64,000 nt of DNA from FEN-1191 sp036490715 (GCA_036490715.1 DASXDL010000047.1:1-64000); one strand, 5' to 3'. Counted from the first letter of the stretch, positions 50,496 through 59,131 are shown. Program-made: numbers and translations. The notes: generated by a model not told the origin, from the sequence alone.

Positions 50496-51365
50496 CTAGC
50501 CGGCGGCGGCGCGCGGCGACAACGCCCGTAGTTTCTGCAGTACCTTGGGGTCGCGTGATTGGGGGGCCGTGATGAGGGCGCCCTCCAGCGCGGTATCGAT
50601 CGGCGAGGCCGCCCGCGTCGCCGGCAAGCTCTGGCACAGTCGCTCGATCAATTGGCGGGCCTGAGCCACGTTGTCGTGCATGCACTGCAGAATATGGCTG
50701 ACCTCGACTGGCTTCTCCTCGTGATGCCAGCAGTCGAAATCGGTCACCATCGCAACGCTCGCGTACGGCAGTTCGGCTTCGCGTGCCAGCTTGGCCTCCG
50801 GCATGTTGGTCATGCCGATGACGTCACAACCCCACGACCGGTACAGCAGGCTTTCGGCGCGGGTCGAGAACTGCGGGCCCTCGATCACGATATAGACGCC
50901 CTTTTCGACCACGCGCGCTCCGGCGTTTCGCCCCGCGGCGCCCAGCAGCGATGCCAGACGGGGGCAGACCGGATCGGCCAGCGACACGTGCCCGACCACG
51001 CCGGTTTCGAAGAAGGTCTTGGCGCGCGCATAGCTGCGGTCGATGAACTGGTCGACGATCACGAAGGTTCTCGGCGACAGTTCCAAGCGCAGCGAGCCCA
51101 CCGCTGACAGCGACACGATGTCGGTGCAGCCGGCCATCTTCAAGGCGGCAATGTTGGCGCGATAGTTGACATCCGAGGGTGCGATGCGATGTCCGCGGCC
51201 GTGACGGGGCAGAAACACAATTCGAGTTCCAGCCAGCGTGCCCTGCAGCAGCAGATCGGAAGGAGCACCCCACGGCGTCGTCATCTCGAGGCTGCGCCGA
51301 TCCTGCAGCGCATCGATATCGTACAGCCCGGAACCGCCGATCACGCCCAGAACCCACTGACTCAT
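50496..51365 (-). CDS. mtnP: S-methyl-5'-thioadenosine phosphorylase
   Basis: 289 residues. Cleaves methylthioadenosine (MTA) with phosphate to adenine and 5-methylthioribose-1-phosphate. GVIGGSGLYDI, FLPRHGRGHRIAPSDVNYRA, VYIVIEGPQFSTRAES, VIGMTNMPEAKLAREAELPY and VTDFDCWH are the MTA-phosphorylase forms of these motifs; purine nucleoside phosphorylases differ in the last two. It ends the mtnA-aldolase/SDR-mtnP operon, 21 bases after the fused aldolase gene. The organism therefore uses phosphorylase rather than nucleosidase plus kinase to enter the pathway. Confidence 0.92.
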   Translation of the reverse strand: MSQWVLGVIGGSGLYDIDALQDRRSLEMTTPWGAPSDLLLQGTLAGTRIVFLPRHGRGHRIAPSDVNYRANIAALKMAGCTDIVSLSAVGSLRLELSPRTFVIVDQFIDRSYARAKTFFETGVVGHVSLADPVCPRLASLLGAAGRNAGARVVEKGVYIVIEGPQFSTRAESLLYRSWGCDVIGMTNMPEAKLAREAELPYASVAMVTDFDCWHHEEKPVEVSHILQCMHDNVAQARQLIERLCQSLPATRAASPIDTALEGALITAPQSRDPKVLQKLRALSPRAAAG

Positions 51366-51386
51366 GTCGTTGCCTTCAAAGATCGC

Positions 51387-53441
51387 TCATCGCACCGAGG
51401 CGGCGATATTGCCGCCATCGACGGTGATGATCGCGCCGGTGGTGCGCTCGGCCAGCGCCAGGGCAACGAAGGCCTGGGCGACGTCCGAGGCGCGCACCTC
51501 CAGGCCCAGCAGATTGCCGCGCATGTAGTCGTGCTCGCTCAGACCGCGCGCCGTGGATCGCTGCACAATCATCGCATCGGTCAGCAATCCCGACCGAATC
51601 CGGTCGGCATTGACAACGTTGGCGCGGATGCCGGCGGGGGCATAATCGATCGCATACTGCTTCGCCAATGCGATCAGCGCCGCTTTTGGAATCCCATAGG
51701 GGCCGAAATTCGGACCCGGATTGAGCGCCTGCTTCGAAGCGTTGAACAGCAGCACGCCGCCGGTTCCCTGGTCCTGCAGGATCTGTACCGCGGCACGAGC
51801 GACGTTCTGATGGCCAAAGAAATTCAACTCAAAACTGGCGCGCAGCTCGGCATCCTCGACTGACGCAATCGGGCCGGTCCAGGCGGCGCCGGCATTGGAC
51901 ACCAGGATGTCCAGGCCGCCGTAGCTACCGCAGACCACCTGCAAGGCGCGCTGCACGGCCTTCGAATCGGTCACGTCGCATTCCAGGCCCAGGCCGTTGA
52001 CCGCCCGCGCGCAGCCAAGCGCCGCGTCGCGGTTTTGATCGAGCACCACGATCTTGGCGCCTTCCCCGTTGAAGGCCTGCGCGATCGCGGTGCCGATGGT
52101 GCCACCCCCGCCTGTTATCACGACGATCTGCCCGGCCAGGCGCTTTCGAAGGGTCTTGCCCAGCTTGGCCTGTTCCAGCGACCAGTATTCGACGTCAAAA
52201 ATGTCGGCCTCATCGATACTGGTGAAAGGACCCAAGGCTTCCGAGGCCGAGATCACCACGACGTTGGTCTCGGCGATATCGGCCGCAATTGCCGCGTCCG
52301 CATGGCTATTGCCAATCCCGATCAGGCCTAGCTCGGGCACCAGCGCGACGCGCGGGCCGGGATCGAGCGCGCGGCGATCGCCACCGACGCGCGCGTTGTG
52401 GCGGGCAAAATAGTCCTGATAGCGGCGGCGGTAGTCCGCGACCGCAGCGCGCAGCGCCGTGCGCATGGCCTCGGCCGAGGCGTGCGCAGTGCCAGCCGGC
52501 AGCAGCAGCGGCCAGGGCTTGATACGCAGCACGTGGTCCGGGGTGACCGGACCAGCCTGGGTGAAGCGTTCGAGCTGCGGCCGCTGCAGGTACTCCAGCA
52601 CCTGGGGCGAGCAGCGTCGCTCGAGCACTACACGCGTCCAGGCGCCCTCGCCGCGGTCTTCGGCCAGCACACCGCGCAATACCGACATGAACCTCGCGAC
52701 CAGATCGACACGCGGCGCCGCGGCGGTGGCCATGCGCTGCCTGGCACGGGCAGCAGCCTCGAGCGAGCGCTCCGCACGCGTCACCATTGCGATCATGCGC
52801 TCGTAGCTTTCGCGCGCATCCTCGCCCCAGGTGAAGATCCCATGACGCAGCAGCACTACGCCGTGAACGCCCGGTCGGGACTGAAGCACCGCGCGCACAC
52901 GCTGCGCCAGGCCAAATCCGGGCATCACGTAGTCACACACGGCAAGCTCATCGCCATACAGCGCGCTCGCCCGCGCCTCGCCGTCGGCCTGATCCACGAC
53001 CGCCAGCACGGCGTTGGCGTGGGTGTGATCGATGACGCGGTGGGGCGTCCAGGCATGCAACAGGGTCTCGACTGACGGCGTGGGCGAGCAGCTGTCCAGC
53101 AGCGCCGAGCGCTGCGCGTTGACCATGGCCTCATCGCTCATGTGCTCGATCCGCTGCAGCGACAGTAGCGCCTGCAATCGCAGCGCCGGCATGCCCTCGG
53201 GCTCGATCTGCGCCAGATCCCAGCCGCTGCCCTTGACGCGAATAACATCGATCTCGTCGCCATCCACCAAGCGCGCACGGGTCTTGAGCGAAGTGTTGCC
53301 GCCACCGTGCTGCACCAGCGTGGCATCCGCCCCCAGCAGACGACTGCTGTAGATCCGCAACGCCACGTCCTCGGCGATCCCCCGGCGCGCGAAATGCGCC
53401 GCCAGCTCGGCCGCGTGCTGCGGGTCCCACCGACTCTTCAT
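51387..53441 (-). CDS. fused class II aldolase / short-chain dehydrogenase
   Basis: 684 residues, two enzymes in one chain. Class II aldolase domain at about 15-350: QHGGGNTSLKTRA substrate loop, the zinc ligands H139 and H141 (VIDHTHANAV) and H200 (VLLRHGIFTWGE). SDR domain at about 436-684: ITGGGGTIGTAIA, NAG at 516-518, catalytic S569 (FNASK), Y582 and K586 (YGIPK). The architecture and length match RhaEW-type rhamnulose-1-phosphate aldolase/lactaldehyde dehydrogenases. Between mtnA and mtnP, the likelier substrate is 5-methylthioribulose-1-phosphate, giving DHAP and (methylthio)acetaldehyde, with the SDR acting on the aldehyde. Start ATG overlaps the mtnA stop (ATGA). Confidence 0.88.
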   Translation of the reverse strand: MKSRWDPQHAAELAAHFARRGIAEDVALRIYSSRLLGADATLVQHGGGNTSLKTRARLVDGDEIDVIRVKGSGWDLAQIEPEGMPALRLQALLSLQRIEHMSDEAMVNAQRSALLDSCSPTPSVETLLHAWTPHRVIDHTHANAVLAVVDQADGEARASALYGDELAVCDYVMPGFGLAQRVRAVLQSRPGVHGVVLLRHGIFTWGEDARESYERMIAMVTRAERSLEAAARARQRMATAAAPRVDLVARFMSVLRGVLAEDRGEGAWTRVVLERRCSPQVLEYLQRPQLERFTQAGPVTPDHVLRIKPWPLLLPAGTAHASAEAMRTALRAAVADYRRRYQDYFARHNARVGGDRRALDPGPRVALVPELGLIGIGNSHADAAIAADIAETNVVVISASEALGPFTSIDEADIFDVEYWSLEQAKLGKTLRKRLAGQIVVITGGGGTIGTAIAQAFNGEGAKIVVLDQNRDAALGCARAVNGLGLECDVTDSKAVQRALQVVCGSYGGLDILVSNAGAAWTGPIASVEDAELRASFELNFFGHQNVARAAVQILQDQGTGGVLLFNASKQALNPGPNFGPYGIPKAALIALAKQYAIDYAPAGIRANVVNADRIRSGLLTDAMIVQRSTARGLSEHDYMRGNLLGLEVRASDVAQAFVALALAERTTGAIITVDGGNIAASVR

Positions 53442-54535
53442 TGATTGACGACCTGCTCGCCCGGACCGTACAGGCTCGCGAGCCCATCGCGCGATGCCGC
53501 GCTGACGCCGCGTTCAGTTATCAGACCGCTGATCAAACGGGCCGGTGTCACGTCGAAGGAAAAGTTGGCCGCCTGCGAGTCCGCCGGAGTAAGTCGCACC
53601 CGCGTGCAACCGCCGCTGGCGTCGCGACCCACCACGCTGTGGACCTCGTCGGCATGGCGCTCTTCGATCGGAATCTGCTCGCCCGATGCGATGGTCCAGT
53701 CGATGGTGGAGTACGGCAGCGCCACATAAAAAGGAATGGCGTTGTCGCAGGCCGCCAGCGCCTTAAGATAAGTACCGATCTTGTTGCAGACATCACCGTT
53801 GGCAGCCACGCGGTCGGCGCCGACCAGACAGATGTCGACCTTGCCCTGACGCATCAGGTGGCCGCCGGCATTGTCGGTGATGACCGTGTGCGGCACGCCT
53901 TGCTGGCCCAGTTCCCACGCGGTCAGGGCCGCGCCCTGGTTACGCGGCCGGGTCTCATCGACCCAGACGTGCAGTGCCACACCCTGCTCGTGCGCCCGGT
54001 AGATCGGTGCCAGCGCCGTGCCCCAATCAACCGTTGCCAGCCAGCCGGCGTTGCAGTGGGTCAGAATCTGCAGTGGCCGGCCCGATACCTCCAGCGTAGC
54101 GAGCAGCTGTGCGCCGTGGCGCGCGATGGCCATGCAGCTTTGCACATCGTCGTCGCAGATCGCCTGCGCCTCGCGCAGCGCCGCTTCGAATCGCTGCGCT
54201 GGCGCCAGCGGCCGGACGCGGGCCGCGACCCGGCGTGCCGCCCAACCCAGGTTGACGGCCGTCGGCCGGCACTGGATCAGCTGCGCGACGCACGATTCGA
54301 GCGCCCCATCGGACGGGTCGGCGTGCAGCGCGAGCGCCACACCGAATCCCGCGGTGGCGCCGATCAACGGTGCACCGCGCACCGTCATCTCGTTGATCGC
54401 CGCCAGCGTATCCTCCAGCGTACGCAACTCGGCGGTGACGAATTCATGCGGCAGCCGCCGTTGATCGATCACGCGTACGCACTGGCGATCATCCGACAGC
54501 CAGATGGAGCGATGGGCTTTTCCCTGAACTTGCAT
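53438..54535 (-). CDS. mtnA: S-methyl-5-thioribose-1-phosphate isomerase
   Basis: 365 residues. Converts 5-methylthioribose-1-phosphate to 5-methylthioribulose-1-phosphate. The catalytic pair is present, C161 in ILTHCNAGWLAT and D241 in VGADRVAANGDVCNKIGTY, with MTVRGAPLIGATAGFG near the N-terminus. The eIF2B-like paralogues lack this combination. First gene of the operon, overlapping the aldolase/SDR start by four bases. The divergent DUF5996 gene starts 48 bases away, so the promoters overlap in a very short region. Confidence 0.93.
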   Translation of the reverse strand: MQVQGKAHRSIWLSDDRQCVRVIDQRRLPHEFVTAELRTLEDTLAAINEMTVRGAPLIGATAGFGVALALHADPSDGALESCVAQLIQCRPTAVNLGWAARRVAARVRPLAPAQRFEAALREAQAICDDDVQSCMAIARHGAQLLATLEVSGRPLQILTHCNAGWLATVDWGTALAPIYRAHEQGVALHVWVDETRPRNQGAALTAWELGQQGVPHTVITDNAGGHLMRQGKVDICLVGADRVAANGDVCNKIGTYLKALAACDNAIPFYVALPYSTIDWTIASGEQIPIEERHADEVHSVVGRDASGGCTRVRLTPADSQAANFSFDVTPARLISGLITERGVSAASRDGLASLYGPGEQVVNQ

Positions 54536-54583
54536 GGCCTGCGGATTCTACCGGCAGCGTATGATGCCTGCAGGAGGAAGCCG

Positions 54584-55480
54584 ATGGCTGCTGCAAGCGA
54601 CGATCTATGGCCGGCATTGCCGTACGACGAGTGGCGCGACACCTATGCGACCCTGCACATGTGGACGCAGATGGTCGGCAAGGTCGCGGTGGCGCTGGCG
54701 CCGCCGATCAATCACTCATGGGCGGTGACGCTGCGCCTGACCACACGCGGCCTGGCCACCCAGAGCCTGCCGCTCGGGGTCCGCTTCGTGAGCATGGAGT
54801 TCGATTTCATCTCCCATCGGTTGATGATTCGCACCAGCGACGGCGATGAGCGGGCCGTGGCGCTCAAGCCCCGAACCGTGGCGGATTTCTATCGCGAGTT
54901 CACCGACACGCTGCTGGCCATGCGGCTGCCGGTAAAGATCTGGTCTATGCCGGTCGAGATCGAGAATCCGATCCGCTTCGAGGATGACACCGTTCACCGC
55001 AGTTACGACCCAGAGCAGGCGCAACGTTACTGGCGCATCCTGCTGCAGGTCGCGCGCGTGCTCGCCGACTGCCGCTGCGCCTTCGTCGGCAAGTGCAGTC
55101 CGGTGCAATTCTTCTGGGGTAGCTTCGACCTGGCGGTATCGCGCTTTTCCGGCCGCCCGGCGCCGTCGCGCGAGGGCCCGGACTGGATGCGCGACGCCTA
55201 CTCGCGCGAGGTCATCAGTCACGGTTTCTGGCCCGGCAGCGGCCCGGTGCACGAAGCGGCGTTCTACGCTTACTGCGTTCCGGAACCGGCCGGCTTAAAG
55301 ACCGCAGCGGTGCAGCCGGCGGCCGCCAGCTACCACACCGGCCTGGGTGAATTCATCCTGCCATATGAGGCCGCGCGCAGCGCCAGCTCGCCCGCCGATG
55401 CCATTCGCGCCTTCGTCGACAGCACCTACCGCCAGGCGGCGACGCTGGCGCATTGGGACCGGCCCGCGCTCGAGCGCTAA
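54584..55480 (+). CDS. DUF5996 family protein
   Basis: 298 residues. ATG 54584 has AGGAGGA six bases upstream, which clearly fixes the start; the frame is open for another 381 codons upstream only because it runs antisense to mtnA. Family landmarks: WPALPYDEWRDTYATLHMWTQ (in overlapping parts), PINHSWAVTLRLTTRGL, FWGSFDLAVSRFSGRPAP and GFWPGSG. Widespread soluble protein of unknown function. Its stop overlaps that of the convergent ABC ATPase by four bases. Confidence 0.85.
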   Translation: MAAASDDLWPALPYDEWRDTYATLHMWTQMVGKVAVALAPPINHSWAVTLRLTTRGLATQSLPLGVRFVSMEFDFISHRLMIRTSDGDERAVALKPRTVADFYREFTDTLLAMRLPVKIWSMPVEIENPIRFEDDTVHRSYDPEQAQRYWRILLQVARVLADCRCAFVGKCSPVQFFWGSFDLAVSRFSGRPAPSREGPDWMRDAYSREVISHGFWPGSGPVHEAAFYAYCVPEPAGLKTAAVQPAAASYHTGLGEFILPYEAARSASSPADAIRAFVDSTYRQAATLAHWDRPALER

Positions 55481-56226
55481 TCCGCCTCCAGACCGAGCTC
55501 GCGCAGTATCGCCACGCGCAGTTCCTGCACCTGCGGGCTCGACAGCCGGCGCGGTTGCGGCATCGGCACCTCGAAGGTCGCTCGGATTCTCGCCGGCCGC
55601 TCGCTCAGCACCAAAATGCGGTCTGCCAGGTGCACCGCCTCTTCGACATCGTGCGTGATCAGCAGTACCGTGTGACGCTCTTCCGCCAGCACCCGCAGTA
55701 ATTCATGGCGCATGCGCAGATTCATCAGCGCATCGAGCGCCGAGAACGGCTCGTCCATAAACAGAATCTCGGGCTTGACCGCCAGCGCGCGCGCCAGCTC
55801 GGCGCGCTTGAGCATGCCGCCCGACAGCTCGCGCGGATAGCTGGCTTCAAAGCCCTTTAGGCCGACCATGGCTGCATAGTGATCCGCGAGCGCCAGCCGC
55901 TCGTCGGCCGAACGCCCGTTCAGGCCGAACATCAGATTCTCCTGCACGGTGAGCCACGGAAATACCGAGCCTTGCTGCGAGATCAGAATTCCCTTGGGAC
56001 TGGGCGCGGTGCGGCGCTCGCCGTCGGTCGTTACCGAGCCGGCATCGGGCCGATCGAACCCCGCGATGATGCTCATCAGCGTCGACTTGCCGCAGCCTGA
56101 CGGGCCGATCAGCGCTACCAGCTCGCCGTCGGCGACCTGGAAGCTCACGCGCTCGACCACCGCCAGAGTGCCGCCATCCACCGGATAGGACTTGCTGATG
56201 TCCTCGACGATGATCTTAGGCGGCAT
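55477..56226 (-). CDS. ABC transporter ATP-binding protein (nitrate/sulfonate/taurine type)
   Basis: 249 residues from ATG 56226, which overlaps the permease gene by 11 bases. Walker A GPSGCGKST, Q-loop ILISQQGSVFPWL, signature LSGGMLKRAELARAL, Walker B ILFMDEPFSALD and the H-loop LLITHDVEEAVHLADRI are all intact, so it should be an active ATPase. The closest groups are SsuB/TauB/NrtD. Last gene of the SBP-SCO-cupredoxin-permease-ATPase operon. Confidence 0.9.
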   Translation of the reverse strand: MPPKIIVEDISKSYPVDGGTLAVVERVSFQVADGELVALIGPSGCGKSTLMSIIAGFDRPDAGSVTTDGERRTAPSPKGILISQQGSVFPWLTVQENLMFGLNGRSADERLALADHYAAMVGLKGFEASYPRELSGGMLKRAELARALAVKPEILFMDEPFSALDALMNLRMRHELLRVLAEERHTVLLITHDVEEAVHLADRILVLSERPARIRATFEVPMPQPRRLSSPQVQELRVAILRELGLEAD

Positions 56227-56965
56227 ATCGCCATCGCACCAGGCGGTGAGCTTCCAGCAGCCGCATCGCGCCATCCAGCATTAAGCCGATCAGGCCGATG
56301 ACGATCATGCCGGCGATGACCAGATCGTAGCGATTGCCGGCGTTGCGCGAATCGATGATCAGATAGCCAAGCCCGGAATGCAGCGCAATCATCTCGGCCG
56401 CCACCACCACCAGCCACGCCACGCCCAGGCCGATGCGCATGCCGACGAGAACCTGCGGCAACACCGCCGGAATGACCACCTGCCTGAACAGCGTCGAGCG
56501 CGACACACCGAAATTCGCCGCCGCGCGCAGATAGCGTCGCTCAATGGCATGCACCCCGGCCGTGGTCTGTACGATCATCGGAAACACTGACGAGATGAAG
56601 ATCAGATAGATCGGCGACAGGTTGCCGACGCCGAACCAAAGAATCGCGATCGGAATCCAGGCGATCGGCGATATCGGCCGCAACATCTGAAAGATCGGAT
56701 TGAGGGTCACATAGGCGCCGCGTACCCAGCCCATCCACAGGCCCAGCGGGATCGCGACCGCGACCGCCAGCAGAAAGCCGCTCGCGACGCGAAACAGCGA
56801 TGCACCGATGTCGGCCCACAGCGAGCCGTCGAGATTCAGCTGCCACAGCCCGGTGACGACCTGCCAGGGAGTGGGAAAGATCACGCTTCCGGTGGCGATC
56901 ACAACCACCCACCATGCGGCCACCAGCAGCGCGCCGACCGCGATCGACGGAAGCACCGTACGCAT
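56216..56965 (-). CDS. ABC transporter permease (SsuC/TauC/NrtB type)
   Basis: 249 residues, six membrane helices. The EAA loop reads AAANFGVSRSTLFRQVVIPAVLPQVLVGMRIGLGVAW in overlapping parts, as in sulfonate, taurine and nitrate importers. FPTPWQVVTGLWQL and FQMLRPISPIAWIPIAILWFG are standard for the group. The ATG at 56965 follows the cupredoxin-like gene by 19 bases. It would form a homodimeric channel with the ATPase encoded next. Confidence 0.9.
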   Translation of the reverse strand: MRTVLPSIAVGALLVAAWWVVVIATGSVIFPTPWQVVTGLWQLNLDGSLWADIGASLFRVASGFLLAVAVAIPLGLWMGWVRGAYVTLNPIFQMLRPISPIAWIPIAILWFGVGNLSPIYLIFISSVFPMIVQTTAGVHAIERRYLRAAANFGVSRSTLFRQVVIPAVLPQVLVGMRIGLGVAWLVVVAAEMIALHSGLGYLIIDSRNAGNRYDLVIAGMIVIGLIGLMLDGAMRLLEAHRLVRWRYAA

Positions 56966-56984
56966 CGTCAGCGGCGCGAGGACA

Positions 56985-57437
56985 TCAGGCCGCTCGCCAC
57001 AGAGCGGCTGCGCGCCAGGTCAGCCGTGCCCAGGCCGAGTCGGGATGGGGCAACACGACGATGGTCATCTGACCGCTCAGGTGCGCCGTACAGGAAAACT
57101 GGTAACTGGCAGCCATCGCGAACGGCAGCCGGAAACTCTGCCCGGGCATCAGCAGAATCGCGCCGAAAACCTGCGGTACGTCGTCGAGATTCTTGAGCAC
57201 CAGGACGTCATGGATGCCGAGCGTCAGGCGGATTTTGGCCGGCAGTATTTCCACCTTGCTGCCCGCCATGCGCCGTGCCCAGGTGCCCTTGGGTATCTCG
57301 AACAGGCGATCGGGAGAGGCGCTGCGAATAGGCGCCAGCGCCGCCCATGTCCCCCAGCACAGCAGCGCCAGAGCCGCGCCGGCGAGCAGCGCCAACAGCC
57401 ACGCCCGCGGCCGACGGCTGCGCGGCTGCGCGGCCAT
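56985..57437 (-). CDS. membrane-anchored cupredoxin-like protein
   Basis: 150 residues from ATG 57437 (13 bases after the SCO stop). An N-terminal anchor (RAWLLALLAGAALALLCWGTW) precedes a cupredoxin-like domain. The copper loop is C116-x2-H119-x4-M124 (FSCTAHLSGQM), the form used by type 1 copper sites. In NLDDVPQVFG, the place of the usual first histidine ligand is Q89, so a classical blue copper site would be incomplete. H76 might substitute but is not in the normal position. Location between a SCO chaperone and ABC permease suggests a periplasm-facing metal or redox role. Confidence 0.75.
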   Translation of the reverse strand: MAAQPRSRRPRAWLLALLAGAALALLCWGTWAALAPIRSASPDRLFEIPKGTWARRMAGSKVEILPAKIRLTLGIHDVLVLKNLDDVPQVFGAILLMPGQSFRLPFAMAASYQFSCTAHLSGQMTIVVLPHPDSAWARLTWRAAALWRAA

Positions 57438-57450
57438 GGCTGGCGCCGCG

Positions 57451-58035
57451 CTATTTGCGTAGCAGGACGCTGAGGTCGTGGACGTAGTCATCCGCGGTAT
57501 GTCCAAACGGCATCAGGCCGCACAGGTAACCATTGCGATCGATCAGATAGACGTATGAGGTGTGCGACATCATATAGCCGTCCGGGGTGGGCACCTTGGT
57601 GGCGCTGATGCCATAGCTTGCTCGCACGCCCGCCAGCTGCGCCGGCGTACCGGTACCGCCCACGAAGCTGGAATCGAACGCGTTCAAAAACGCGTGCATG
57701 CGCTCGGCATCGTCGCGTTCCGGATCCACCGTGACATAGACCACCTGCACGTCATTGCCGAGGCTGCCGAGCTTTTTGCGCGCGTTGGCCAGCACCGCCA
57801 GCGTGACCGGGCAAACCGCCGTACAGTGGCTGTAGCCAAACGACAGCAGCACCACCTTGCCGCGATAGTGACTGAGCTTAAGCTCGCCACCGTTCGAGCC
57901 GACGATCGAGAAATCGGGCGCCAGACGCTGCGGCGTGAACACCCCGGCAATCAGCGCGGTCGTATTCTGGCCTTGAGCCAGCGCCGCGATCAGCAGCGCC
58001 GATAGCGACACAGCCAGCGTTAAGGTGCGACGCAT
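57451..58035 (-). CDS. SCO1/SenC/PrrC family copper chaperone-like protein
   Basis: 194 residues; GGAGG eight bases upstream fixes ATG 58035. Signal or anchor MRRTLTLAVSLSALLIAALA, then a thioredoxin-like domain with C71-x3-C75 (SHCTAVCPVTLAVL) and H158 (YMMSHTSYVYLID), the three ligands SCO proteins use to bind copper. SCO proteins deliver copper to, or reduce, the CuA site of cytochrome oxidase; here no oxidase gene is nearby and the gene lies within an ABC importer operon, just before a cupredoxin-like gene. Confidence 0.9.
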   Translation of the reverse strand: MRRTLTLAVSLSALLIAALAQGQNTTALIAGVFTPQRLAPDFSIVGSNGGELKLSHYRGKVVLLSFGYSHCTAVCPVTLAVLANARKKLGSLGNDVQVVYVTVDPERDDAERMHAFLNAFDSSFVGGTGTPAQLAGVRASYGISATKVPTPDGYMMSHTSYVYLIDRNGYLCGLMPFGHTADDYVHDLSVLLRK

Positions 58036-58051
58036 ATCATTCCCTCCGCCG

Positions 58052-59083
58052 CTACAGCGGTATCGTCGCCGCCTTGGCGGCATTGACGAACGAGTCGTCG
58101 ACATAGGTCTCGAACGCAACCGGATGCTTGAGCGTACCGGCCGCCAATGACAGTTGCATCAACTCCTCGAATTCCGATCGGATCATGCGCAGGTCGCCGT
58201 AGGTCACGCGATCGGTGGGATTCTCCATCACGAACTCAATGATATTGGGATCCTGATTGAAAAACTCGCGGCGGCAGGCGATCTGAACGGCCTTGCCCCG
58301 GTTCTCCTGCTTCTGATCGAGCCACAGACCAGCACCCAGCACCTGGTCGACCAAATCCTGCACCATCGGCCGATTGTCGCGGATCAGTTCCTCGCGCACC
58401 GTCAGTACGCAGCAGATGTAGTTGCGCCATTCATCGCGGGTCATGCGCAGCGGACGTGCGTAGCCGGCGCGCTGGGCCACGGCCCCGAACGGCTCGCCGG
58501 TGCAATAAGCGTCGACGGCGTTGGCGTACAGCGCGGCCGGCATGTCGGGCGGCGCCATCTCGACCACCTCAACGTCGGCCGGCGTCATCTGTTCCTGCGC
58601 CAGCATTTTCCGCAGGAAGAGAAAGTCGACTGCGAAGCGGCTCGGGACCGCGATGCGCTTGCCGCGCAGCTGCGTGAAATGCTGGTAGGGCGAATCGGTG
58701 CGCACCATGATCACCGCACCGGAGCGATGACCCAGCGAGACGACCTTGACGGGGATCTTACGCTCGGCCAGATCCATGATCAGCGGCGCCAGCATGTACG
58801 CCGCCTGGATGTTGCCCGACATCAGTGATTCCTTAATCTCGGGCCAGCCGTTGTACTTGCCGAAATCATAGTTGAAGTGCACCGCCGCAGACTTGTCGGC
58901 CAGGTTGCTGGCATGCTTGGCGACGCAGGCCACGGGTAGCGTCAGATTGCAGGTCACCGGCAAGCCGCCGACGATCAGCGAGTTTTTGTCCTGGCGCTGC
59001 GCAGAACACGACAGCGCACCAAGCGGCAACGCCGCCGCCAAGGCACCCTGAAGCACCGTCCGTCGATTGAGCTGCTGCAGCAT
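58052..59083 (-). CDS. ABC transporter substrate-binding protein, NrtA/SsuA-like
   Basis: 343 residues from ATG 59083. The N-terminus combines twin arginines (LNRRTVLQGALAAALPLGAL) with a cysteine at SC, so a Tat-exported lipoprotein is likely. The domain resembles NMT1/NrtA-type periplasmic binding proteins: LIVGGLPVTCNLTLPVACVA, GNIQAAYMLAPLIMDLAER, SLGHRSGAVIMVR, LRGKRIAVPSRFAVDFLFLR and YCTGEPFGAVAQRAG. It has several cysteines in the mature part (VTCNLTLPVAC, NYICCVL). First gene of the operon with SCO (16-base gap). Ligand unknown. Confidence 0.87.
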   Translation of the reverse strand: MLQQLNRRTVLQGALAAALPLGALSCSAQRQDKNSLIVGGLPVTCNLTLPVACVAKHASNLADKSAAVHFNYDFGKYNGWPEIKESLMSGNIQAAYMLAPLIMDLAERKIPVKVVSLGHRSGAVIMVRTDSPYQHFTQLRGKRIAVPSRFAVDFLFLRKMLAQEQMTPADVEVVEMAPPDMPAALYANAVDAYCTGEPFGAVAQRAGYARPLRMTRDEWRNYICCVLTVREELIRDNRPMVQDLVDQVLGAGLWLDQKQENRGKAVQIACRREFFNQDPNIIEFVMENPTDRVTYGDLRMIRSEFEELMQLSLAAGTLKHPVAFETYVDDSFVNAAKAATIPL

Positions 59084-59131
59084 TGTCGATCGATGATAAC
59101 AAACCACCGGCCCGAATCGGCCCACGCCTGG

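Noticed and set aside
53441..54583. 381-codon upstream extension of the DUF5996 frame, antisense to mtnA
   Set aside because: The strong AGGAGGA site and the conserved N-terminus start at 54584; the upstream part is mtnA shadow.
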